From the NCBI RefSeq assembly GCF_000279145.1, contig NC_018178.1:1364001-1428000 (forward strand): DNA of 64,000 bases. The letters are read 5' to 3'. A program made the position numbers and the translations under genes. The DNA is from Melioribacter roseus P3M-2 (GTDB taxonomy: Bacteria > Bacteroidota > Ignavibacteria > Ignavibacteriales > Melioribacteraceae). The notes beneath the pieces are model-generated. The model ran no database searches, was not told the origin of the DNA, and worked only from the letters and a program-made list of their open reading frames with translations. This document shows, piece by piece, positions 1 through 8,901 of this stretch. Position 1 is the first letter of the stretch, and the number at the start of each line of letters is the position of its first letter.

Positions 1-42
1 GAACTGAAAGACAATCTTCATCAGGATTTCGATAATCACTGA
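1..42 (+). CDS. possible C-terminal tail of an upstream gene
   Basis: Frame 1 is open from the first base and ends at a TGA at 40-42, giving 13 codons. It would converge on the decarboxylase gene and overlap its stop by a few bases. Nothing in so short a piece identifies a family, and an open stretch of this length can occur by chance. It is recorded only because the window edge may cut a real gene here. Confidence 0.25.
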   Translation, partial: ELKDNLHQDFDNH

Positions 43-1478
43 TTATTCAAGAGTGTTTCGTATTCCCTCTTGATTACTTTGCGCGCTTCTTCGACGTGTC
101 TTTCTTCCTGACGGATTCCCGAAACTACGAGTCGAATTGTAAATTTGTCGTTCAAAACCGTGTGAGTAAGGAATAATTCGCCCGTAGAATTTATACGCTC
201 CAGCAAAAGTTTGTTGAATTTGTTCAAATCTTCTTCTTTCAATCCCGGAGGAACCGCTCTGAAACAAACGGCGCTGAACGGCGCCGGCGCCAATAATTCA
301 AATTCGTTCGACTCTCTTATCCAGTCGGCAAAAGATTGAGCCAGACGAATATGTTTTCTTAAAATTTCCTTCAATCCTTCGACGCCGAAATATCTGATTA
401 CGAACCAGAGTTTAAGAGCGCGGAATCGTCTGCCCAGTTGAATGCCGTAATCCATCAGATTTTCAACTTCCGCATCGACTTCCGTTTTGAGATATTCCGG
501 CACAAGCGAAAACGCCCTTTTCAGTGTTTCGGGACGTTTTGTATAAAACACGCTCAGGTCAATCGGAACGAAGAGCCATTTATGAGGATTCGACACAATC
601 GAATCGGCGTTTTCGATGCCCTTGAAATGTATTTTCATTTCCGGCAGCATGGCGGTTACTCCGGCATAGGCGGCGTCGACGTGAAGCCACAAATCGTACT
701 TCCGGCATATCGAACTTATTGCATCGACAGGATCTACGCTCGTTGTCGAAGTCGTTCCGATTGTGGCAACGACGCAAAAAGGATCAATCCCCATTGCAAT
801 GTCTTCGTTGATCGCTTTTTCAAGTTCCGCCGGAATCATCCTGAATTCCGAATCGACTTTGATTTTACGAACGCCTTCAATTCCGACGCCGAGCGCAATC
901 GCGGCTTTTTCTATCGAAGAATGCGCTTGTTCGGAACAGTATAATCTCATAGCCGGAAGCGAGCTCATTCCTTTTGTTCTCGATTCTGGAAATTTATAAT
1001 CCCGCGCCGCGGCTATACCGTGAAAAGAACTTATCGACGCCGTATCGTAAATTATTCCTTTAAAATTTCCGGGCAATCCGAGCATCGAACGATACCATTC
1101 GAGCGTTTTTGCTTCCACTTCGGTCAGCGCGGGAGAAGATTTCCAGACCATTCCGTTCGAATTGAATGTCGAACTTACGATATCCGCCAGGATTCCCGGA
1201 CCGCTGGCGGTCGACGCGAAATACGCCATGAATTTGGGATGCTGCCAGTGAGTAATTCCGGGCATTACAATTCGATCGACGTCTTCAAGAATCTTATCAA
1301 ACTCTTCGCCGAAGTCCGGCGGCGAGTCGGGCATCCGTTTATTAATTTCGCCCGGTTTAATATCGGGCAGCACGCGATACGTTTCGATATCTTTTAAATA
1401 ACGTTCCGCCCATTCGATTACCCGCTTGCCGGCGGCGGAAAATTCTTCCGGCGTCATGTCCGATATTCTTTTGGGCAT
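36..1478 (-). CDS. PLP-dependent group II amino acid decarboxylase (aromatic-L-amino-acid decarboxylase family)
   Basis: This 480-residue protein has the normal length and layout of the group II decarboxylases (aromatic amino acid, tyrosine, tryptophan and glutamate types). The PLP lysine is K300 in SNPHKWL. The ring-stacking histidine is H186 in SEQAHSS, and D268 in HVDAAYAG pairs with the pyridine nitrogen. The N-terminal part carries the usual HWQHPKFMAYF segment. It should release CO2 from an amino acid in the cytoplasm, most likely an aromatic one by overall resemblance, but the substrate cannot be read from the sequence. Its ATG lies one base past the stop of the upstream alpha/beta hydrolase gene, so the two are almost certainly co-transcribed. 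There is no sign of damage. Confidence 0.9.
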   Translation of the reverse strand: MPKRISDMTPEEFSAAGKRVIEWAERYLKDIETYRVLPDIKPGEINKRMPDSPPDFGEEFDKILEDVDRIVMPGITHWQHPKFMAYFASTASGPGILADIVSSTFNSNGMVWKSSPALTEVEAKTLEWYRSMLGLPGNFKGIIYDTASISSFHGIAAARDYKFPESRTKGMSSLPAMRLYCSEQAHSSIEKAAIALGVGIEGVRKIKVDSEFRMIPAELEKAINEDIAMGIDPFCVVATIGTTSTTSVDPVDAISSICRKYDLWLHVDAAYAGVTAMLPEMKIHFKGIENADSIVSNPHKWLFVPIDLSVFYTKRPETLKRAFSLVPEYLKTEVDAEVENLMDYGIQLGRRFRALKLWFVIRYFGVEGLKEILRKHIRLAQSFADWIRESNEFELLAPAPFSAVCFRAVPPGLKEEDLNKFNKLLLERINSTGELFLTHTVLNDKFTIRLVVSGIRQEERHVEEARKVIKREYETLLNNQ

Positions 1479-1479
1479 T

Positions 1480-2319
1480 TTAAAACCTCGTTTTTGTAAG
1501 CCAATTGGAAATTATTCTCGCCAGTTCAATTCTTCTGTCGGCGAACGAATGACCGCAGCGGAGAATATGTTCTTCAAGCAACTCGGCGCCCGTCATTTTC
1601 AGCGAGGCTATAAGCGGCAGGTGATGGATTTCCAACGGCGCCGTTGTATCGTACTCCGCTCCGATAATCAGCAGGTTTTTCAAGGAAAGGTTGCTCGAAT
1701 ATTTCAACAGATTCCAGTCATCGATATGATTTATCAACTGATTTAGAAGACCTTCGGCCGATGCGTTATTAACTATCGTAGCGGCAAATTTTATTTTCTC
1801 GACGCTCAGATTGTAAATTTCCTTATTAATCTTAAGCAGCTCGCCGAATGCCCCGGCATTAAATCCCGCCATCGAAATAACGTTTTTTATTTCATCGCTA
1901 AAAACTGAATAATAGAGCGAAGCAAAACCTCCCATACTGTGCCCGGCGAGGATAATTTTACCGGTGTCGGCTCTTAATTTTTCATTACCCCGGTTCGACT
2001 TTATGAATTCTATTGCGGCGCCAAGGTCATCCGGCAGGTTTTCCCAGGAATAGTCGCCCTGACTTCCCCAGCATCCTCTGTAGTGGAACGTCAGCACGTT
2101 AAATCCCTGCCGCCTGAAAACATGAGCCAAATCAAAATTATTTTCGTTGCCCGGGAATCCGTGAAGCAGAATGATAACCGGATGCGGTCCTTTTCCCGCT
2201 GCCGTAAAATACGTTCCAAGCAGTCTGGAACCTTTGCTCTCAAAAGCGACCGGAATCATCGACGAGGGATAATCCGGATCATAATGTTTCGGGTCGTTTA
2301 TAACCGGGTCGAAATTCAT
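1480..2319 (-). CDS. alpha/beta hydrolase (serine hydrolase/acyl peptidase-like)
   Basis: The 279-residue protein shows the alpha/beta-hydrolase pattern. It has an oxyanion-hole HGFPG motif near residue 53, a nucleophile elbow GHSMGG with S128, a likely acid in GAEYDTTAP and a C-terminal catalytic histidine in CGHSF. No signal peptide is visible, so it is probably cytoplasmic. The fold family includes esterases, thioesterases and dienelactone hydrolase-like enzymes, and the substrate is not predictable. It is the first gene of a two-gene unit with the PLP decarboxylase, which starts one base after it. It is divergent from proS. Confidence 0.8.
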   Translation of the reverse strand: MNFDPVINDPKHYDPDYPSSMIPVAFESKGSRLLGTYFTAAGKGPHPVIILLHGFPGNENNFDLAHVFRRQGFNVLTFHYRGCWGSQGDYSWENLPDDLGAAIEFIKSNRGNEKLRADTGKIILAGHSMGGFASLYYSVFSDEIKNVISMAGFNAGAFGELLKINKEIYNLSVEKIKFAATIVNNASAEGLLNQLINHIDDWNLLKYSSNLSLKNLLIIGAEYDTTAPLEIHHLPLIASLKMTGAELLEEHILRCGHSFADRRIELARIISNWLTKTRF

Positions 2320-2539
2320 AACACTCTTTCCGTAATTATTTTATCGCTAATATAATAATTGAGACGGAAATAAACGGGTCCGTTTAACGGCAACTCAATC
2401 AAAATTACTATGACGCCGCGCCTGCCGGTTTATACTCTCCTCCCGGTTTATTAATAAATGTAACGCATTGGCTCGCATTGCTTATGTTTCCTCAACGGAT
2501 TTATTAAAAAATATTAAACTCCAATTTCCATTTATTTTT

Positions 2540-2547
2540 TATCTTTG
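2540..2547 (+). promoter_or_regulatory. Bacteroidota-type -7 promoter element for proS
   Basis: TATCTTTG matches the TAnnTTTG -7 consensus of Bacteroidota-type primary sigma factor promoters. It lies 31 bases before the proS ATG, which gives a leader of about 25 bases. The TTG-type -33 box is not clear. Use of this consensus in this lineage is an inference, supported by similar elements at 31816, 52286 and 52314. Confidence 0.5.
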
Positions 2548-2578
2548 CACTTAAGTTTTTCACAAGGAACGGAATAAA

Positions 2579-4270
2579 ATGAAATTCAGCAAATCGTTTT
2601 TGCCCACATTGAAAGAAACGCCCGCCGAGGCGGTTATACCGAGTCATATTTTGATGATACGCGCCGGTCTTGTCAGACAACTTTCAGCAGGCATTTATAC
2701 GTGGCTGCCGCTCGGATACAAAGCGCTCAGGAAAGTTATGGACATTATCCGCGAAGAGATGAATGCAATCGGAGGACAGGAATTCCATTATCCGGCATTG
2801 AATCCGAAAGAGATATGGGAACAGACCGGCAGAGTTGAAGCTTTCGGCGATATTATGTTTCACATTAAAAACAGAGATTACGTGCTAGCGCCCACTCACG
2901 AAGAAATAGTAGCATGGCATGCCAAAGGCGCGGTCGCATCATATAAAGAACTTCCTCAAATCTGGTATCAGATACAGACGAAATTCCGGAACGAGCCCCG
3001 TCCGCGTAGCGGCGTTATTCGGGGCAGGCAATTTATTATGAAGGATTCTTACTCGCTCGACCGTTCTTTTGAAGACCTCGACAAGTCGTATGAAATGCAC
3101 GACAAAGCATACAGAAAAATATTCGACAGGTGCGGACTGAAATACTTTGTCGTAGGCGCGTCGAGCGGAGCCATGGGCGGAAGCAAATCGGAAGAATTTA
3201 TGGTGCGCAGCGACGCCGGCGAAGATACAGTCGCTTATTGCGAAAAATGCGGATATGCGGCAAATGTGGAAGTGGCTCAATCGATTGCCGCGCCTGCCAA
3301 ACGCCACGAAGAATCGAAAGAAATTTACGAAATTCATACGCCCGGCGTTAAATCGATCGACGAACTGTGCGAGTTCCTGAAAATCGACGAACACGAAACC
3401 GCCAAATCGAGAATTTATATCTGCGACGGCAAACCCGTCCTGGTATTGATGCTCGGCAACGACGAAGTTAACGAGACCAAACTTCAGGCAGCGCTCGGCG
3501 GAAACGTACGACCGGCTCATCCCGAAGAACTCAAAGAGATAACCGGCGCCGACGCCGGCTCGATAGGACCGGTCGGATTCAAACACAGAATCATTGCCGA
3601 TAATTTGTTAAAAGACGCCAACAATTTATACAGCGGAGCAAATAAAAACGATTATCATATCGGCGGCATCGATCTTAAACGCGACGTTCCTCAAATCGAA
3701 TATTTCGATCTGCGCACGGTCGAAAGCGGAGAAAAATGCGTCCGGTGCAATTCCACACTCGAAGTCTTTAAAGCAATCGAGCTGGGCCACATATTCAAAC
3801 TCGGCACAAAATATTCCGAGGCGCTCGGCGTGAATTATCTCGACGAAAACGGAAAAGAACATCCCGTTGTAATGGGAAGCTACGGCATCGGAGTCGAACG
3901 GGTTCTGGCTTGTTTCCTCGAACAGAATTATGACGAGCGCGGTATCATCTGGAAAAAACCTCTCGCTCCTTTCAACATACATCTTATCGGATTGAATATG
4001 AAAAACCAGACCGTGTCGGAAACTTCAGAGCAATTGTACAAAGAACTTTCAAGCATGGGCTACGAAGTGCTTTTCGACGACAGACTCGACGCCAGCGCGG
4101 GATTCAAATTCAACGACGCCGACCTGCTGGGTATGCCCGTTCAATTAATCGTAGGCGAGAAGAATTTGAAAAATGGAAATGTGGAAGTGAAAATTCGTCA
4201 GTCCGGCGAAAAAATTATTGTTCAATTAAGCGAACTGAAGGATAAATTAAAAGAATTGCTCGACAAATAA
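2579..4270 (+). CDS. proS: prolyl-tRNA synthetase, bacterial type with editing domain
   Basis: This class II aminoacyl-tRNA synthetase charges tRNA-Pro with proline. The 563-residue length and the insertion between motifs 2 and 3 (roughly residues 220-400) match the bacterial ProS form, whose inserted INS domain hydrolyses mischarged Ala-tRNA-Pro. Motif 2 appears as FRNEPRPRSGVIRGRQF and motif 3 as GSYGIGVERVLA. The C-terminal anticodon-binding domain follows (about 465-563). The start is supported by AAGGAA about 8 bases upstream. It leads a plus-strand group with rsmI. Confidence 0.97.
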   Translation: MKFSKSFLPTLKETPAEAVIPSHILMIRAGLVRQLSAGIYTWLPLGYKALRKVMDIIREEMNAIGGQEFHYPALNPKEIWEQTGRVEAFGDIMFHIKNRDYVLAPTHEEIVAWHAKGAVASYKELPQIWYQIQTKFRNEPRPRSGVIRGRQFIMKDSYSLDRSFEDLDKSYEMHDKAYRKIFDRCGLKYFVVGASSGAMGGSKSEEFMVRSDAGEDTVAYCEKCGYAANVEVAQSIAAPAKRHEESKEIYEIHTPGVKSIDELCEFLKIDEHETAKSRIYICDGKPVLVLMLGNDEVNETKLQAALGGNVRPAHPEELKEITGADAGSIGPVGFKHRIIADNLLKDANNLYSGANKNDYHIGGIDLKRDVPQIEYFDLRTVESGEKCVRCNSTLEVFKAIELGHIFKLGTKYSEALGVNYLDENGKEHPVVMGSYGIGVERVLACFLEQNYDERGIIWKKPLAPFNIHLIGLNMKNQTVSETSEQLYKELSSMGYEVLFDDRLDASAGFKFNDADLLGMPVQLIVGEKNLKNGNVEVKIRQSGEKIIVQLSELKDKLKELLDK

Positions 4271-4278
4271 ATTTTATT

Positions 4279-4304
4279 GCGGGAAGAGTAACGCGTCTTC
4301 CCGC
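4279..4304 (+). terminator. hairpin after proS
   Basis: A perfect 9-bp stem (GCGGGAAGA with TCTTCCCGC, 8-base loop) lies 8 bases after the proS stop. Only a pyrimidine-rich stretch follows, not a true T-run, so it may be a weak or leaky terminator before rsmI. Confidence 0.5.
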
Positions 4305-4330
4305 TTTCCCTCTCCCGTTCAAAAGGTAAA

Positions 4331-5008
4331 ATGAAACCGAAGTTATATATTGTTTCGACACCTATCGGCAATTACGAAGACATTACGCTTCGCGCGTTGA
4401 AAATACTGCGCGGCTGCGATTTTATTATATGCGAGGAATACAGGGAAGCCAATCGACTTCTTTCGGAATATGACATTAAGAAAGAACTTTATTCGCTCAA
4501 CGAACATAACGAAGAAGAAAACTCATATACGCTTTTGGAGAAAATACGGCAGGCCGAATCGGTTGCATTAATTTCCGATTGCGGTACGCCTTTGTTTTCG
4601 GATCCCGGAACTTTGCTTGTTCAGCTTGCAATAAAAAACGGAATCGAAGTTATTCCCGTACCCGGCAGCAATTCTCTTATGGCGGCATTGGTCGGTTCCG
4701 GATTCGACTTCAAAAAATTTTATTATGCAGGCTGGATTTCGCCCAAAAAAGATTTACGCCGGCGCGATTTGATGAGATTGAAAGAAATAAAAGAATTGAT
4801 AGTTTTGATGGAAACTCCTTACCGCCTTGTTAAAATACTGGAAGACGTAACAATGCATTTCGGGAGTTCCAAACAGGTCGTACTGGCGTATAATTTAACT
4901 CAAAAAGACGAAGAGTTTATAAGAGGCACTGCAGGAGAAGCGCTGAATGTCGCCAAATCGCGTAATCTCAAAGGCGAATTTGTCTTGATTATTGATAACA
5001 GAAGATAA
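4331..5008 (+). CDS. rsmI: 16S rRNA (cytidine1402-2'-O)-methyltransferase RsmI
   Basis: The 225-residue protein belongs to the tetrapyrrole-methylase-like SAM family. The N-terminus YIVSTPIGNYEDITLRAL and the motif SDCGTPLFSDPG are signatures of RsmI (YraL), which 2'-O-methylates C1402 in the ribosomal P site. RsmI proteins are usually near 280 residues. This one resembles the shorter Bacteroidota versions, which lack the small C-terminal domain. It begins 60 bases after proS, with AAAAGGT just before the ATG. Confidence 0.88.
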   Translation: MKPKLYIVSTPIGNYEDITLRALKILRGCDFIICEEYREANRLLSEYDIKKELYSLNEHNEEENSYTLLEKIRQAESVALISDCGTPLFSDPGTLLVQLAIKNGIEVIPVPGSNSLMAALVGSGFDFKKFYYAGWISPKKDLRRRDLMRLKEIKELIVLMETPYRLVKILEDVTMHFGSSKQVVLAYNLTQKDEEFIRGTAGEALNVAKSRNLKGEFVLIIDNRR

Positions 5009-5112
5009 TTCCTTGAATAGGTGTCCGATTTTTCATATGATTGCAGTTAACGAAATGAGAACTTTCGCACAATTGCGGACGTTTATTTAGTATAAAAAAC
5101 GGAGAGATAAAA

Positions 5113-5658
5113 ATGTTAATGGTTCAGGATGTCGATTTAACGCCGAATCCGCAAGCGCTTAAATTCATATTGAATGAAAAACTGCTTCAAAAAGAAACGC
5201 GCAGTTTCCAGAGCAAAGAAGAAGCCGAGAACGACCCGCTGGCAAAAGGGATATTCGAAATTCCGGGCGTCGTTTCGGTCTTTTATATGGATAAATTCAT
5301 TACTATCGAGAAAGAGCCTTCGGCGTCTTGGGGACAAATCCAGAAACCGCTGGTTGAATTCATCAAGAATTTCGACAAATCCCTGATTCCGCCGGAATCG
5401 GAATTGCCGGGAGTCAGTTCGGAAGAAGAAACCGAGCTTTTGAAAAAAATTAATGATGTAATCAACACTCGCGTTCGTCCCGCGCTTGCAGGCGACGGCG
5501 GAGGATTGGAAATAAGAGGATTGGAAGGTTATACGCTTAAAATCCGTTATCAGGGCGCATGCGGCAGCTGCCCGAGCGCTATTCGAGGCACTTTGATTGC
5601 AATCGAAAACTTACTCAAACGCGAAGTCAATCCCGCAATCGAAGTCGTTTCCGACTGA
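5113..5658 (+). CDS. Nfu-type iron-sulfur cluster carrier (Nfu N domain plus NifU C-terminal domain)
   Basis: The 181-residue protein has an Nfu N-terminal domain (about residues 5-90) followed by a NifU-like C-terminal domain (about 105-180). The cluster-binding CGSC pair is C150 and C153. Such proteins carry a [4Fe-4S] cluster between two subunits and pass it to client apoproteins. The start is supported by GGAGAG about 8 bases upstream. It follows rsmI after a 104-base gap and ends in a strong terminator. SufE, another Fe-S assembly protein, lies far away at 31.8 kb. Confidence 0.9.
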   Translation: MLMVQDVDLTPNPQALKFILNEKLLQKETRSFQSKEEAENDPLAKGIFEIPGVVSVFYMDKFITIEKEPSASWGQIQKPLVEFIKNFDKSLIPPESELPGVSSEEETELLKKINDVINTRVRPALAGDGGGLEIRGLEGYTLKIRYQGACGSCPSAIRGTLIAIENLLKREVNPAIEVVSD

Positions 5659-5684
5659 TAAATTTCTCAAGTATAGAATTAATA

Positions 5685-5709
5685 AAATCCCGCATTTGCG
5701 GGATTTTTT
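5685..5709 (+). terminator. intrinsic terminator of the nfu gene
   Basis: AAATCCCGC and GCGGGATTT pair around an ATTT loop, and the descending arm runs into a T-run. It lies about 27 bases after the nfu stop. It is a textbook Rho-independent terminator. Confidence 0.85.
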
Positions 5710-5739
5710 ATGCCATTTAAATTTGCCCGATATTTGACT

Positions 5740-6290
5740 CGTCTCTGTAATGTTATCGTACTACGAAGTAATACACACCGACGGAATGACAAAAAAATCC
5801 GTACGGCAGATTTTTGAGATTCTTCACCCGCCGATGGCTGGTTCAGAAAGACAGCGTGGAATATTATCTTCATTAATGTTAGCTGATTCGGAAAGACTGT
5901 GTCCTTTGCGCTCTTCGCGCGCTCTGCGGTTTAAATTGAGTTTGCTTCGTCGTTCGCATAAAGCTCACTCCTCGCAAAGACGAAGTTTTGTTTAGAGTTT
6001 GTTTCCCCCGCGTTCTGCGGTGTCGCAAAGACGACTGGCTGTCCTTTCAGAGTTTTCTTTTTCCCGTAGTGGGTGTATCGCTATTTGTCATTACGAGCCA
6101 CGCTTACAGCGGGGCGAAGTAGTCGCACTGGTATTTATAAGAGTTTGCTTCGTCGTTCGCTTTTGCTCGCTCCTCGCAAAGACGAAGTTTAGTTTAGTGT
6201 TTGTTTCCCCCCGCATTCTGGGGTCGCAAAGACGTGGGCGTTCGTTGTTCGGAGCGCTGATGTTCAATGTTCTTCGTTAAAAAGAGGCGC
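5740..6290. repeat. modular intergenic repeat cluster A (no gene seen)
   Basis: About 770 bases separate the convergent nfu and SPFH genes and contain no credible gene. Most of the stretch is built from imperfect palindromic modules that recur at 38.4-38.95, 41.12-41.5 and 45.68-46.15 kb, here in the opposite orientation to the other three. Recognisable modules are CTTTGCGAGGAGTGAGC with its partner GACGAAGCAAACTC, the GTAATGACAAATAGCG module, the GACACAGTCTTTCCGAATC module and the CTGTCTTTCTGAACC module ending in GGCGGGTGAAGAATCTC. Some modules occur twice within the cluster. The last 190 bases up to 6482 are low-complexity, with a repeated GAACATTGAAC word. Short open frames here are products of the repeats. 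Confidence 0.8.
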
Positions 6291-6482
6291 ATATTATACG
6301 TCAAAACTATCAGCCATTGTATATCTACATATAACAAAGAAAAAATAATTTCTGGCCAAGAATCCCTAACCACTAATTCCTAATCCCCGCCTCCTAATTA
6401 CACAACGAACGTTGAACTCCAAAACCAAGAACATTGAACGCCGAACCGAACAATCCTAATATACTTCTTGTCTTAATTATAA

Positions 6483-7349
6483 TTACGGATTCAAAATTAC
6501 AGGAAGTCCCGATTTACCCGAGCCGATAATAATAATTTTGGAATTTTGAGATTTCGACAGGTTTTCCGTAGCTTCGATTCCTTTCCATTTCAACAATTGA
6601 TCGCTGATGCCGCGCGATACGATATCCTGAAAGTCAGCTATTCCTTTTGCTTCGATTCGTTTGCGTTCGGCTTCCTGTTCTTCGCGTTTGAGTACGAACT
6701 GCATCCTCTGGCTTTCCTGCTCGGCTTTTAATTTTTCTTCAATAGCGGCTGTAAGACCGGAGGGCAGGACTATCTGTCGCAGCGGAGAAGCTTCTATCCT
6801 TATTCCGCGGGGAGTAACGAGTTTTTCGAGTTCGTTTCTAATTTCCGTTGCAAGAAGCTCTCTCGAATCCGTATAGAGGGCTTTGGCTTCGTACTTGGCT
6901 GTAATTGCACGGACAACCGATCTGAACTGAGGAATCAAAATTATATTCGTATAATTCTCTCCTACGGTACGATAAATTTTCGACGCGTTTTCAGGATCGA
7001 GACTGTAAAGCAAACTTATTTCGAGTTGAACGGTCAAACCTTCTTTTGATGGCACGTTCATCAGCTCTTTAATTTCCTGAGTTTTAATGCTGAATTTAAT
7101 TACGTTAGCCAAAGGATTGACGAAATTTACTCCCGCTTTCAGCGTTTTTTCGCTTACGTTTCCGAGGAAATCGACTACGCCGACTGTGCCCGCGGGTATG
7201 ACGGTGAACAATTGCGAAAATGCAATTACAATTCCGAGCGCAAGCGCTCCGAGTGAAAATCGCGATTCCTGGTAACGGCCTGTCTTGCGCATGCTTTGGT
7301 AGACAAAAAACGAAGCGGCTGCGATTAATAATGAAATTACAAATAACAT
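6483..7349 (-). CDS. SPFH/prohibitin-family membrane protein
   Basis: The 288-residue protein has one or two N-terminal membrane segments (about residues 2-17 and 31-50), then a band 7/SPFH domain (about 50-210) and a charged coiled-coil (EEKLKAEQESQRM onward, to about 240). This is the prohibitin layout. Such proteins form large rings in the inner membrane and act as scaffolds, often for FtsH-type proteolysis, but no protease gene is next to it. It is the last gene of the minus-strand operon that starts at the MlaF-like ATPase, nine bases after pabC. Confidence 0.85.
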   Translation of the reverse strand: MLFVISLLIAAASFFVYQSMRKTGRYQESRFSLGALALGIVIAFSQLFTVIPAGTVGVVDFLGNVSEKTLKAGVNFVNPLANVIKFSIKTQEIKELMNVPSKEGLTVQLEISLLYSLDPENASKIYRTVGENYTNIILIPQFRSVVRAITAKYEAKALYTDSRELLATEIRNELEKLVTPRGIRIEASPLRQIVLPSGLTAAIEEKLKAEQESQRMQFVLKREEQEAERKRIEAKGIADFQDIVSRGISDQLLKWKGIEATENLSKSQNSKIIIIGSGKSGLPVILNP

Positions 7350-7358
7350 TTTTACCTC

Positions 7359-7952
7359 CTATTGTTTAACCGACTCTGCCGATACCGTAACTTCGTTCAG
7401 ATCGGTCAGAGCGTTTATGAAATGAATTCTTTTAAATCCGGATATGTCATCCGGCTCTATATCGCTTTCAATCAAAAATCCTTCTGCGAGCAATTTTTCT
7501 CTCTTTGTTCCTTTCAAAAGCGGTTGAGCGGGAGTATATAATTTTGCTCCGTCGTCGAATACAAGGTTATATATCGAAGCGTCGGTAACTTTGTTGTTCT
7601 TTACGACTATAATTTCGTCGCTTTCGGCATTTTTCAAAAGCGCGTTGAGCCCGCTTCTGTCTTCGTATTTTAATTTATAGTCGATATCGTCATTGAAGAT
7701 TATTTTGACGGTATTAATTGCCTTCCTTTTATACGGAATATATTCTACGGAATGAATTTTATCCGAATAAACAATTCGGCATTTATATAAGCCATCGGTA
7801 ATATCTTCCGGTATAGTCAAAATTTCCTCAAGATATATTTCGTTCTTAATGCCAAAGAGAAAATACCGAGAGGAATTAAATCGCCGGTTGTGGTAATCGA
7901 TATTGAAAAAATTCTTTTTATATACTTTTATGGTTTCAATTAATCGGGACAT
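7359..7952 (-). CDS. pabC: aminotransferase class IV, probable 4-amino-4-deoxychorismate lyase
   Basis: The 197-residue protein resembles short fold-type IV PLP enzymes of Bacteroidota (LIETIKVYKKNFFNIDYHNRR at the start, VTDASIYNLVFDDG in the middle, TPAQPLLKGTKREKLL later). The expected role is to convert aminodeoxychorismate to p-aminobenzoate and pyruvate for folate synthesis. The family reading rests largely on its place directly after pabB, with which it overlaps by 17 bases. It is shorter than the E. coli enzyme (about 270 residues), as is common for this branch. Confidence 0.72.
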   Translation of the reverse strand: MSRLIETIKVYKKNFFNIDYHNRRFNSSRYFLFGIKNEIYLEEILTIPEDITDGLYKCRIVYSDKIHSVEYIPYKRKAINTVKIIFNDDIDYKLKYEDRSGLNALLKNAESDEIIVVKNNKVTDASIYNLVFDDGAKLYTPAQPLLKGTKREKLLAEGFLIESDIEPDDISGFKRIHFINALTDLNEVTVSAESVKQ

Positions 7953-8901
7953 AAATTTTCTTTAGTAATTCCTCGTATTCCGATTCAACATTGCTCAAGT
8001 GAGTAATGCCCCCGCCGCTTTTATAAAATAGTTTTCCGTCGATCGATTCGATAAACCGGATTAAAACGCAACTGTCGAGCGATTCTCCGTCAAATATACC
8101 AAATATTCCGGTATAAAAACCGCGTTTGTAGTTCTCTGCCCGTTTAATTATATCCACGGTTCGCTTTTTAGGCGCCCCGGTAACCGAGCCAGCGGGCAAA
8201 AGAGAGAATATTATGTCGCCTAAACGGCGTTTGTAATCGGGCGGCAATTCTCCCGTAATTTCCGAACTCACCTGCAAGAGCGTCTTGTCGTGCGTTTCGA
8301 TTATATCGATGTAACGGAATTTTTCAACGCGTACGTTCTTAGCCGTAATCGACAGGTCGTTTCGGATTAAATCGACAATCGTATTGTGTTCGGCGGTTTC
8401 CTTTTCGTCGCTTAATATCAATTCTTCAGCATTCGGAATCGATGCGTCGATTGTGCCCTTCATCGGATAAGAAGAAATCTTGTCGTCTTTAATTTTTACG
8501 AAGATTTCGGGCGAGAAGCAAACAAAGCGGTCTTTAAGCAAAATTTTATACTTGGCGCGGCTCAGTTCGTAAATTTGATCCAGACTCAAATCCGTTTTAA
8601 TCAGAGTGGGAAAGGTAAGATTCAACAAATAAGTGTTGCCGTCGTAGATTTCCTTGAATACAATGTCGAATGCTTTTTTGTAATCCCCGAAAGAAGGCGG
8701 AAATTTTTCGAGTTTTATATTTTCTGATAGTGCGTCTCTTTCTTGTTTTTCATTTATGGAATATTTTAATCCGAATTTATCGGCTTCTTCCGGTTTGCAG
8801 ACAATGGTATTATTCATATCGAAATCGATCAGAAAAACGAATGGTTCGGATGCGCCTCCGTACATGTTCATTAATTTAATAGCTTCGCTCTTGCACTTCA
8901 T
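7936..8901 (-). CDS. pabB: aminodeoxychorismate synthase component I
   Basis: The 321-residue chorismate-binding enzyme carries PMKGT, the PabB/salicylate-type version of the motif that reads PIAGT in TrpE. It also has the ETAEHNTIVDLIRNDL and PAGSVTGAPKKRT signatures. PabB aminates chorismate to aminodeoxychorismate with ammonia supplied by PabA. It lacks the N-terminal extension of the E. coli protein, as do many compact PabB forms. No pabA glutaminase gene lies in the window, so the partner must come from elsewhere (for instance a shared TrpG). It overlaps the MauE-like gene by 4 bases and pabC by 17. Confidence 0.88.
   Translation of the reverse strand: MKCKSEAIKLMNMYGGASEPFVFLIDFDMNNTIVCKPEEADKFGLKYSINEKQERDALSENIKLEKFPPSFGDYKKAFDIVFKEIYDGNTYLLNLTFPTLIKTDLSLDQIYELSRAKYKILLKDRFVCFSPEIFVKIKDDKISSYPMKGTIDASIPNAEELILSDEKETAEHNTIVDLIRNDLSITAKNVRVEKFRYIDIIETHDKTLLQVSSEITGELPPDYKRRLGDIIFSLLPAGSVTGAPKKRTVDIIKRAENYKRGFYTGIFGIFDGESLDSCVLIRFIESIDGKLFYKSGGGITHLSNVESEYEELLKKIYVPIN

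Noticed and set aside
438-944. 168-codon open frame opposite the PLP decarboxylase gene
   Set aside because: It is antisense to a gene with complete catalytic motifs, has no domain or ribosome site, and its Arg/Phe-rich composition is typical of shadow frames.
2939-3586. 215-codon open frame opposite proS
   Set aside because: It lies wholly within the prolyl-tRNA synthetase editing region on the other strand, and its residues show no protein-like pattern.
5750-6280. Two open frames (81 and 93 codons) between nfu and the SPFH gene
   Set aside because: They are translations of the modular repeats, recur as fragments in the other clusters and have no start signals.
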